A stretch of 42,347 nt of DNA, taken from assembly GCA_030836325.1 (NCBI GenBank), contig JAURQC010000125.1, positions 1 through 42,347 on the forward strand. Reading direction: 5' to 3'. This DNA comes from Candidatus Nanopelagicales bacterium. GTDB lineage: Bacteria > Actinomycetota > Actinomycetes > S36-B12. The notes beneath the pieces were generated by a model. The model was not told the DNA's origin, searched no databases, and saw only the letters and a program-made list of their open reading frames with translations. Position numbers and translations under genes: made by a program. Shown piece by piece: positions 34,726-42,347 of this stretch (position 1 is its first letter; the number at the start of each line of letters is the position of its first letter).

Positions 34726-35677
34726 TTCGCCAAGTGCGGCGCCTTTGCGTCCTTCTAGGGCAGCCCGCGAGGTTGGTGCGACCGGTCCGACTCCGCCATC
34801 GAAGTCCCGGGCGCCTATCCGGTTGACCGACGATGACCAGCACAACTTGATCGATTCATTCCCGATGTGGGAGGTGCTGCGCGAGCGGCTTGCGGGTGAC
34901 TACGCCGTCGATGATTTCGGGTTCGATCCGGAGTTCACCGACAAGATCTTGATGCAGCTCGTTCGACCTCTGTATCGAAAGTGGTTCCGGGTCCAGGTGT
35001 CGGGAATTGACACGATTCCGGCTGAGGGTGGGGCACTCGTCGTCGCCAATCACTCAGGGACGATTGCGGTTGACTCGGTCATGACGCAGGTGGCGATCCA
35101 CGATGAGCATCCGGCGCACCGCAACCTGCGGATGCTGGGTGCTGACTTGGTCTTCCAGACGCCGTTCATCGGCGATCTTGCGCGGCGGGCTGGTCACACC
35201 CTGGCATGTCATGAGGATGCTGAACGTCTGCTGGAATCCGGTGAAGTCGTCGGCGTGTGGCCTGAGGGCTTCAAGGGCATCGGAAAGCCTTTCGCCGAGC
35301 GGTACCGGCTCCAACGATTCGGCCGAGGTGGATTTGTATCCGCTGCGGTTCGTACGGGGACCCCGATCATCCCGACTGCGATCGTCGGCGCCGAGGAGAT
35401 CTATCCGATGATCGGCAACGCGTCGCTTCTCGCACGCTTCTTGGGGTTGCCCTATTTCCCGATCACTCCCACCTTTCCTGCCTTAGGGCCGCTGGGCTTG
35501 GTGCCTCTTCCCAGCAAGTGGCTCATCCATTTCGACGACCCCATTCCTACCGATCACCTACCGCCGGGATCGGCGGAAGATCCGGCGGTTTTGTTCGAGA
35601 TCACCGATCAAGTGCGCGAGCGGATTCAGCGACGCTTGTATGACTTGCTGGCGCAGCGTGGCGGCGCCTTCGGCTGA
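34718..35677 (+). CDS. Lysophospholipid acyltransferase-like protein (PlsC/MGAT-like)
   Basis: The 319-residue product has an N-terminal disordered Pro/Ala-rich part (about residues 1-40), then an acyltransferase domain: VVANHSGTIAVDSVM with the catalytic His and Asp separated by six residues instead of four, LGADLVFQTPFIGDLARRAG, GVWPEGFKG (VxPEG-type motif) and TPIIPTAIVGAEE. This is the Rv0502-type subgroup. It probably acylates a glycerophospholipid or related lipid at the membrane. It starts inside the epimerase gene (ATG 34718), so the two may work on the same envelope lipid. Confidence 0.85.
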   Translation: MDDSPSAAPLRPSRAAREVGATGPTPPSKSRAPIRLTDDDQHNLIDSFPMWEVLRERLAGDYAVDDFGFDPEFTDKILMQLVRPLYRKWFRVQVSGIDTIPAEGGALVVANHSGTIAVDSVMTQVAIHDEHPAHRNLRMLGADLVFQTPFIGDLARRAGHTLACHEDAERLLESGEVVGVWPEGFKGIGKPFAERYRLQRFGRGGFVSAAVRTGTPIIPTAIVGAEEIYPMIGNASLLARFLGLPYFPITPTFPALGPLGLVPLPSKWLIHFDDPIPTDHLPPGSAEDPAVLFEITDQVRERIQRRLYDLLAQRGGAFG

Positions 35678-35717
35678 CTAAGTCCCGGATGCCCGCGCGG
35701 AGAGTGCCTGCTTTCGG

Positions 35718-36575
35718 CTAGCGCCTTCCGCGAACCTGGCCCAACACGTAACCGGACGCCACTCCGACAGCGATGCCCGCAGCTCCGGTGGCAACTGGTG
35801 CGATGTACGGCTTGATGCGGGCGCGGCGCCGGAAGTCTCGGATCTTCCAGTCGTTGGCAAGAGCATGGGCACGCAATTCGGGGTCGGGATTGACCGCAGT
35901 CGGGTGGCCGACGATGGACAGCATGGGTACGTCATTGACAGAGTCGGAGTAGGCGCTGCACTCGGCCAAATCCAGGCCCTCGGTAACCGCAAGGGCACGT
36001 ACGGCTTCGGCCTTGGCGAGTCCATGCAGCGGTGGTCCGTTGAGTTTGCCGGTGTAGACCCCACCTCGACTCTCAGAGATCGTTCCCAGTGCGCCTGTAA
36101 GTCCGAGGCGCTTGGCGATGACCCGTGCCAGTTCCTGCGGAGTGGCGGTCACCAGCCACACCTGCTGTCCGGCATCGAGATGTTCCTGGGCGAGAGCCAA
36201 GGTCCCCGGGATCAACTTGTCGACCATCTCGGAATCGAAGAGCTGCTCGGCTAGATCTTGGAGTTCGTTGACGGAGCGGTTCTCGACAAAGGACAGCGCA
36301 GCCTCAGTGGCCGATGCCATGTCCTCAAGGTCCTCGGATCCGCTCAGTACGAACTTCAACTGTTTACGTGCGAATCCGCTGATCTCGCTTGCGTTGAAGT
36401 ACTTGCGCTTGGCTAGACCCACCGCAAGGTGGAACAGGCTCGAGCCGCGCATGATGGTGTTGTCCACGTCGAAAAAAGCCGCGGCGTTCGAACCCTCGTG
36501 CTCGATGTCTGACGCCGCTGAGGCTGAGGCCTGTCCAGCGCGACGGTAGGAGGTGAGCAGATCCGGTGATGACAC
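35718..36575 (-). CDS. HAD-IB family hydrolase (SerB1-like phosphatase)
   Basis: The 285-residue product has HAD motif I FFDVDNTIMRGS, a helical cap domain (KYFNASEISGFARKQLKFVLSG and FVENRSVNELQDLA), motif II WLVTATP, motif III with Lys in the GLAKAEAV segment and motif IV YSDSVNDVPMLS. The C-terminus ends in a Gly/Ala-rich hydrophobic helix (about residues 262-280) that may anchor it to the membrane. It resembles the phosphoserine-phosphatase-like proteins found near the PlsC gene in actinobacteria; the substrate is uncertain. GTG 36575 is chosen on TATCCT 6 bases upstream; longer in-frame starts would overlap the divergent gene. Confidence 0.86.
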   Translation of the reverse strand: MSSPDLLTSYRRAGQASASAASDIEHEGSNAAAFFDVDNTIMRGSSLFHLAVGLAKRKYFNASEISGFARKQLKFVLSGSEDLEDMASATEAALSFVENRSVNELQDLAEQLFDSEMVDKLIPGTLALAQEHLDAGQQVWLVTATPQELARVIAKRLGLTGALGTISESRGGVYTGKLNGPPLHGLAKAEAVRALAVTEGLDLAECSAYSDSVNDVPMLSIVGHPTAVNPDPELRAHALANDWKIRDFRRRARIKPYIAPVATGAAGIAVGVASGYVLGQVRGRR

Positions 36576-36581
36576 AGAGGC

Positions 36582-36587
36582 AGGATA
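36582..36587 (-). promoter_or_regulatory. Putative -10 hexamer TATCCT for the HAD gene
   Basis: On the minus strand TATCCT ends 6 bases before GTG 36575. It lies in an 18-base divergent gap before the glutaredoxin-like gene. Confidence 0.4.
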
Positions 36588-36593
36588 GGAGAC

Positions 36594-36866
36594 ATGACGA
36601 CCAGCGACGACACCTTTAGCGGCTCCGTCGCACCTCGGGTTCAGATCATCGGTCGGCGGGGCTGCCATCTGTGTGAGGCCGCTGAGGAAATCGTCGCCGC
36701 CGTATGCGCCGAGCGGGGAGTGGCCCATGAGGTCCTATCTATCGATGATGATCCCAGGCTTGCCGACGAGTACGCCGAGTACATCCCGGTGATCCTTGTG
36801 GACGGAGCCCGGCATGATTTCTATCGCGTCGATCCCTTGAGGCTGGCCGCAGCGCTTGACCGATAA
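36594..36866 (+). CDS. Glutaredoxin-like protein (DUF836)
   Basis: The 90-residue product has a thioredoxin fold with the redox pair GCHLCE (CxxC at about residues 24-27), a YIPVILVDG cis-Pro segment and a short LRLAAALDR end. It matches the Rv0508-type glutaredoxin-like proteins found before the hem genes in M. tuberculosis. ATG 36594 follows a TAGGAGAC stretch; AGGAG sits only 2 bases away, so translation signals are ambiguous. It may precede rex functionally (redox), but a separate rex promoter is present. Confidence 0.87.
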   Translation: MTTSDDTFSGSVAPRVQIIGRRGCHLCEAAEEIVAAVCAERGVAHEVLSIDDDPRLADEYAEYIPVILVDGARHDFYRVDPLRLAAALDR

Positions 36867-36890
36867 ACGGACGGATGTGTCCGGCAAACT

Positions 36891-36908
36891 TTGTGCATTC
36901 GTGCACGA
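36891..36908. promoter_or_regulatory. Rex operator (ROP)
   Basis: TTGTGCATTCGTGCACGA is a 7-4-7 inverted repeat with one mismatch. It fits the Rex consensus TTGTG-N8-CACAA except for CACGA at the right end. It overlaps the -35 region of the rex promoter, where a bound repressor would block transcription. Rex binds such sites at low NADH/NAD+ and leaves them when NADH rises. Confidence 0.75.
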
Positions 36909-36912
36909 GGCT

Positions 36913-36918
36913 CTACTG
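36913..36918 (+). promoter_or_regulatory. Putative -10 hexamer TACTGT of the rex promoter
   Basis: TACTGT lies 16 bases after TTGTGC (36891-36896), a fair -35 that is part of the Rex operator. The transcript would begin near 36925, giving a leader of about 120 bases before ATG 37044. The rest of the 177-base gap shows no other clear element. Confidence 0.5.
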
Positions 36919-37043
36919 TGGCGCAGCCCGGCTCGGTGCCGGCCTGAAAACAGCCCAAAGTTCCAACGATTTAGGTGACGCACGTGCCACTTCCCACGCC
37001 ACGCTCCGCGGCAGCGGTAACCCCCGACTCTGGGGATTTGAGT

Positions 37044-37816
37044 ATGCAGTTGCCTACGACCGGCCGGCCGATTCCCGAAGCGACCGTCGCGCGGCTTCCG
37101 GTGTATCACCGCGTTCTGGTCTCTCTTTCCGAGCGTGGAGTTTTGACGGTCTCGAGTGAGGAGTTGGCCTCCGCCTGCGGCGTCACGAGCGCCAAACTTC
37201 GCAAAGATTTGTCTTACCTCGGTTCCTACGGCACCCGCGGAGTCGGCTACGACGTTGAATTCTTGTCGTACCAGATCGCCCGTGAACTCGGTCTCACAAA
37301 TCCCTGGGGCGTGCTCGTCGTAGGCGTCGGCAATCTGGGCAGGGCGTTGGTGTCCTACCGAGGATTCGCAAGCCGCGGCTTTGAGATCGTTGGACTCATC
37401 GATTCGCATCCCGATGTGGTGGGCACCACTGTGGCCGTGGTCGATCAAAACATCGTCGTTGATCCGCTGGATCGCCTGGACGCTGTGGTTGCCGAGCGTG
37501 ATGCTCGTATCGGAGTGATCACCACGCCGGCTGATGTCGCCCAAGACATCGCGGATCGGATGGTGCGTGCCGGGCTCCGCAGCATCGTCAACTTCGCTCC
37601 GCTAGTACTGAATGTTCCCGAGGGCGTCGAAGTCCGCAAGGTTGACTTAGCGGTTGAACTCCAGGTTTTGGCCTTTCATGAGCAGCGCCGGCGAAACCCG
37701 GCGAACGGCGTGGTGACGGACCTCGAGTCACAAAAGTCGCAAACCCACAAGCCCCGAGCCAAGAGCGCGTCCCGGAACGACGCCGGTGACCAACAAACAT
37801 CGAAAGCGATGAACGC

Positions 37817-37820
<4 letters not shown>
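37044..37820 (+). CDS. rex: Redox-sensing transcriptional repressor Rex
   Basis: Rex senses the NADH/NAD+ ratio and represses respiratory and fermentative genes. The 258-residue product has an N-terminal winged helix (YHRVLVSLSERGVLTVSSEELASACGV, then KLRKDLSYLGSYGTRGVGYDV), a Rossmann domain with VLVVGVGNLGRAL, GLIDSHPDVVG and the C-terminal domain-swapped helix. It ends in a 45-residue basic, polar tail. ATG 37044 has GGGGA at 37032-37036 with a 7-base spacer; GTG 36975 would add 23 residues. The Rex operator upstream implies autoregulation. hemD follows with an ATGA overlap. Confidence 0.94.
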
Positions 37821-39637
<1,817 letters not shown>

Positions 39638-39666
39638 CCCCGAGACGCCGCTGGAGAGTCGTTGCT

Positions 39667-39672
39667 TAGGCT
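39667..39672 (+). promoter_or_regulatory. Putative -10 hexamer TAGGCT for the phosphatase gene
   Basis: TAGGCT ends 6 bases before GTG 39679 in the 41-base gap after hemD. It separates the cytochrome c maturation operon from rex-hemD. Confidence 0.5.
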
Positions 39673-39678
39673 CGACTC

Positions 39679-40323
39679 GTGAGTGATCAACGCAGCGTCG
39701 TCCACCTTCTTCGGCACGGGGAAGTCCACAACCCCGAGGGCGTTCTCTACGGCCGCTTGCCCGGCTATCGGTTGTCCGAGCGTGGTGAGCAAATGGCCGA
39801 GATGGCCGCACAGGCACTGGCCGGCCACGACATCGCCGCCGTCATCGCCTCCCCGATGGAGCGCGCCCAGCAGACAGCGGACCCCATTGCTCGGGTGCAC
39901 AACCTGGAGGTTCTTACAGAGCCGTTGGCTATCGAGGCGGACAACGTCTTTGAGGGTCAGCGGGTAAGCGTGGGTGACGGCGTTCTGAAACAGCCTCGAA
40001 CGTGGCGTCATCTGTGGAACCCCTTCCGACCGAGTTGGGGCGAGCCGTACGACGTCGTAGCCGAACGCATGGGGCAGGCGATCCACAACGCCCGCGAGAG
40101 CGCCGATGGCCGAGAAGCGGTACTCGTGAGTCACCAACTACCTATTTGGATCGCGCGCCTGGACGCAGAAGGTCGTCGTCTGTGGCACGACCCCCGGTCA
40201 CGCCAGTGCACTTTGGCCTCGCTCACATCACTGACCTTCGATGGGGATCGCTTGATGTCGATCTCCTACACCGAACCGGCTCGGGAATTGCTGCCCGGTG
40301 CCAGCAAGATCGCCGGCGCATGA
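39679..40323 (+). CDS. Histidine phosphatase family protein (phosphoglycerate mutase-like)
   Basis: The 214-residue product has the catalytic LLRHGEVHNP motif (phosphohistidine, about residues 10-19), GYRLSERGEQMAE, VIASPMERAQQTADPIA, a charged acid residue in the middle part and the second catalytic His in VLVSHQLPIW. It is the Rv0525-type protein that starts the ccdA-resB cluster in M. tuberculosis. Substrate is unknown and phosphoglycerate mutase activity is unlikely by context. GTG 39679 is chosen on the TAGGCT hexamer. The TlpA gene starts 3 bases after its stop. Confidence 0.9.
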   Translation: MSDQRSVVHLLRHGEVHNPEGVLYGRLPGYRLSERGEQMAEMAAQALAGHDIAAVIASPMERAQQTADPIARVHNLEVLTEPLAIEADNVFEGQRVSVGDGVLKQPRTWRHLWNPFRPSWGEPYDVVAERMGQAIHNARESADGREAVLVSHQLPIWIARLDAEGRRLWHDPRSRQCTLASLTSLTFDGDRLMSISYTEPARELLPGASKIAGA

Positions 40324-40326
40324 CGC

Positions 40327-40902
40327 ATGAAAAGACTCCTTCCCCTCGCCCTTTCCGCCGCCGCCAGTCTCGTGTTGAGCGCATGTGGAAGCGCTGGGGG
40401 CGCTAGTTCGGTCGGAACAGATTCTGGTTTCGTCGGTGGTGACGGTTCAATCGTCGTCGTAGACCCAGCACAGCGTGTTGTGGCGCCGGATGTCAGTGGC
40501 CCGACGCTGGACGGTGGAACCTTCGACCTTGCTGATCACCGCGGGGAGACCGTGGTGCTGAATGTGTGGGCGTCGTGGTGCGCACCGTGTCGGGCGGAAG
40601 CGCCGGAACTAGAAGAGGTCTGGCAGGCCAAGAAAGAAGAGCAGGTGCAGTTCGTCGGACTCAACACGCGAGATTCGACCATCGCCGCGCAGCGCTTCGT
40701 GGAAACCATGGGCCTGACGTTTCCGAGCATCGAGGATTCCGATGGCCGAGTCCAACTGCTGTTTTCCGATTCCCTGCCGCCGCAAGCAATTCCGTCCACC
40801 GTGGTCATCGACGGTGACGGGCGGGTAGCCGCGCGAATCTTGGGCAAGGCCAGTGCCGCGACACTGCGTGGGGTTATCGACGAGGTAGCCGGAAGTGGGT
40901 GA
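40327..40902 (+). CDS. TlpA/ResA-like thiol-disulfide lipoprotein
   Basis: The 191-residue product has a lipoprotein signal peptide ([20 protein letters not shown], with the lipobox LSAC at residues 17-20), a Gly/Ser linker, then a thioredoxin domain with [15 protein letters not shown] (WCxxC) and the cis-Pro region [10 protein letters not shown]. It would reduce apocytochrome c cysteines or other exported thiols outside the membrane, receiving electrons from CcdA. It overlaps ccdA by 8 bases. Confidence 0.92.
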   Translation: MKRLLPLALSAAASLVLSACGSAGGASSVGTDSGFVGGDGSIVVVDPAQRVVAPDVSGPTLDGGTFDLADHRGETVVLNVWASWCAPCRAEAPELEEVWQAKKEEQVQFVGLNTRDSTIAAQRFVETMGLTFPSIEDSDGRVQLLFSDSLPPQAIPSTVVIDGDGRVAARILGKASAATLRGVIDEVAGSG

Positions 40903-41641
40903 CATCGGGACACTCGTCACAAGTGGATCGATGCTCATCGCGATCCCGATCGCCCTGATGGCTGGTCTCGTGGCGTTCGTGAGTCCGTGCGTGCTGCCTT
41001 TGGCGCCTGGATACGTCTCGTACGTCACGGGTCTGACGGGTGCCGAACTCGCTACAGGTAACCGCAGGTCGCGAGTGCTGCTCGGCAGCGTGCTCTTCGT
41101 CCTGGGTTTCAGCGTGGTCTTCGTCTCCTACGGAGCACTGTTCGGTGGCCTTGGATCGGTGTTGTTGCGATACGAGGGCATCATCACCCGGGTCATGGGT
41201 GTTCTCGTGATCGCGATGGGCCTGGCGTTCATGGGGATTGTTCCGTGGTTCCAGCGCGAGTACCGAATGCTGCGTGCACCAACATGGGGGCTCGCAGGTG
41301 CCCCGCTGCTGGGAGTGCTGTTCGGATTGGGATGGACGCCGTGCATCGGCCCGACTCTCACGGCCGTGCAGTCCCTTGCTCTCGCCGAGGCGAGCGCTGG
41401 CCGCGGAGCCATCTTGTCTTTCGCCTACTGCATCGGCCTGGGTCTTCCATTTATCGTCTTCGGCCTGCTGATCGACCGAACCGCGCGTGCGACCGCCTTC
41501 ATCCGCAGGCACTATGTATGGATCATGCGAATCGGTGGCGGAATGCTCGTGCTCGTTGGCCTGTTGCTCGTTAGTGGGCTGTGGCTCGACTTCACGATTT
41601 GGCTGCGGGTCACCATCCCCGGATTTGAGACAGCGCTATGA
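40895..41641 (+). CDS. ccdA: Cytochrome c biogenesis protein CcdA
   Basis: CcdA passes electrons from cytosolic thioredoxin across the membrane. The 248-residue product has six transmembrane helices, with the redox cysteines in helix 1 ([13 protein letters not shown]) and helix 4 ([10 protein letters not shown]), the standard CcdA pair. GTG 40895 lies inside the TlpA gene and the stop overlaps resB (ATGA). The order TlpA-ccdA-resB is that of System II cytochrome c maturation in actinobacteria. Confidence 0.93.
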   Translation: MGDIGTLVTSGSMLIAIPIALMAGLVAFVSPCVLPLAPGYVSYVTGLTGAELATGNRRSRVLLGSVLFVLGFSVVFVSYGALFGGLGSVLLRYEGIITRVMGVLVIAMGLAFMGIVPWFQREYRMLRAPTWGLAGAPLLGVLFGLGWTPCIGPTLTAVQSLALAEASAGRGAILSFAYCIGLGLPFIVFGLLIDRTARATAFIRRHYVWIMRIGGGMLVLVGLLLVSGLWLDFTIWLRVTIPGFETAL

Positions 41642-42347
41642 GCACCGTTAGGACACAGAATGCAGAGCCGGTCGAGTCGGGTGCTCCCGCCGCTCCGCCG
41701 CTGGACTCACGCGGATTCGCACGCTGGGCTTGGCGGCAACTCACCAGCATGCGAGTGGCGCTCATCTTGCTGTTCGCGCTCGCTGTTGCCAGCGTGCCGG
41801 GTTCGATCCTTCCGCAGCGGGGCAACAACCCCCTCCTTGTCGACGAATGGATAGCCGACAGCCCCACTCTCGGGCCGATCCTGGACTCACTCGGGTTCTT
41901 CGACGTTTACGGCGCACCCTGGTTCGCAGCCGTGTACCTGTTGCTCTTCATTTCCTTGATCGGGTGCGTCCTTCCGCGCGTCGGGCATCACTGGCATGCC
42001 ATGCGCAGTCAGCCCCCGGCAGCGCCTCGCAACCTCCAGCGGATGCAGGCCTTCACATCAGAATCGGTTTCCGATACGCCTGACGACGTCGTGGCTCGAG
42101 TCGCCGAGGAATTGCGTCGGCGTCGCTGGCGCGTGTGCACGGGATCGGACGCTTCAGTAACCCGCGATGCACCTGATGGCGCAGCTCCGGAAGTGTGGGT
42201 GTCTGCTGAAAAGGGCTATCTGCGCGAGACAGGCAACCTGTTTTTTCACCTTTCGCTGGTGTTGATCTTGATCGCGGTAGCTGTCGGTGGTCTCTTCGGC
42301 TGGCGGGGCAACGTCATCATCAAGGAAGGCGGTGGCTTCTCAAACAC
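41638..42347 (+). CDS. resB: Cytochrome c biogenesis protein ResB, 3' end missing
   Basis: ResB (Ccs1) works with CcsA to carry haem out and attach it to apocytochrome c. The first 236 residues are present and run off the window. They show a Pro/Ala-rich lead, TM1 with [30 protein letters not shown] (about residues 33-62), a loop with [24 protein letters not shown] (TM2), GHHWHAMR, and [26 protein letters not shown] (TM3). ATG 41638 overlaps the ccdA stop. ccsA is expected just outside the window. Confidence 0.93.
   Translation, partial: MSTVRTQNAEPVESGAPAAPPLDSRGFARWAWRQLTSMRVALILLFALAVASVPGSILPQRGNNPLLVDEWIADSPTLGPILDSLGFFDVYGAPWFAAVYLLLFISLIGCVLPRVGHHWHAMRSQPPAAPRNLQRMQAFTSESVSDTPDDVVARVAEELRRRRWRVCTGSDASVTRDAPDGAAPEVWVSAEKGYLRETGNLFFHLSLVLILIAVAVGGLFGWRGNVIIKEGGGFSN

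Noticed and set aside
35678..35717. Terminator between the acyltransferase and HAD genes
   Set aside because: The 40-base convergent gap shows only short GC-rich pairing without a stable stem or T-run.

Overview
The window is core chromosome of a high-GC Gram-positive bacterium, phylum Actinomycetota, class Actinomycetia. The GC-rich sequence, frequent GTG/TTG starts, ATGA/GTGA gene overlaps and gene order all point there. The neighbourhoods match, from memory, the Mycobacterium blocks Rv3626c-Rv3596c, Rv3585-Rv3589, Rv0496-Rv0511 and Rv0525-Rv0528 and their Streptomyces counterparts. I cannot name the genus. There is no phage, insertion sequence, CRISPR, tRNA or rRNA. Genes are packed tightly: the longest gap without a gene is about 177 bases (upstream of rex), so no stretch over 300 bases lacks a gene.

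Layout. (1) 1-7481, rightward: zinc metalloprotease (partial), tilS, hpt, ftsH, folE, folP, folB, folK, a DUF3180 membrane protein and a small conserved protein: tRNA modification, purine salvage, membrane proteolysis and folate synthesis. (2) 7495-9626, leftward: a lone NuoD-like protein behind a MidA/NDUFAF7-type methyltransferase. (3) 9663-16806, rightward: DUF2520 Rossmann protein, panC, nadB, nadC, coaX (pantothenate/CoA and NAD synthesis), then lysS and an ArgA-type acetyltransferase. (4) 16807-19533, leftward: ppc, divergent from clpC (19661-22159). (5) 22178-26433: a small membrane protein, mutY, an exported protein, radA and a cysteine-cluster protein. (6) 26505-33204, rightward: ppx, a CtpE-like P-type ATPase, a TIM-barrel protein, a TetR regulator, proC and an AcuC-like deacetylase. 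(7) 33308-36866: a HTH regulator, the 32-residue ribosomal protein bS22, an epimerase-like protein, an acyltransferase, a HAD phosphatase (leftward) and a glutaredoxin-like protein. (8) 36891-39637: Rex operator, rex and a uroporphyrinogen-III synthase with a histone-H1-like tail. (9) 39679-42347: histidine phosphatase, TlpA-like thioredoxin, ccdA and resB (cut by the window end), a System II cytochrome c maturation cluster.

The most notable signals are these. The NuoD-like protein keeps the arginine that MidA enzymes methylate in complex I but has Trp at the quinone-binding Tyr position. HemD carries a repeat-built Lys/Ala/Pro tail. Genes expected by synteny (disA after radA, hemA/hemC/hemB around hemD, lsr2 before clpC) are missing at their usual places. 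Many first genes have a TANNNT hexamer, often TAGGCT, ending 5-8 bases before the start codon, which suggests leaderless transcripts; several start codons below were chosen on that basis. Family names and synteny come from recall, not from a search.
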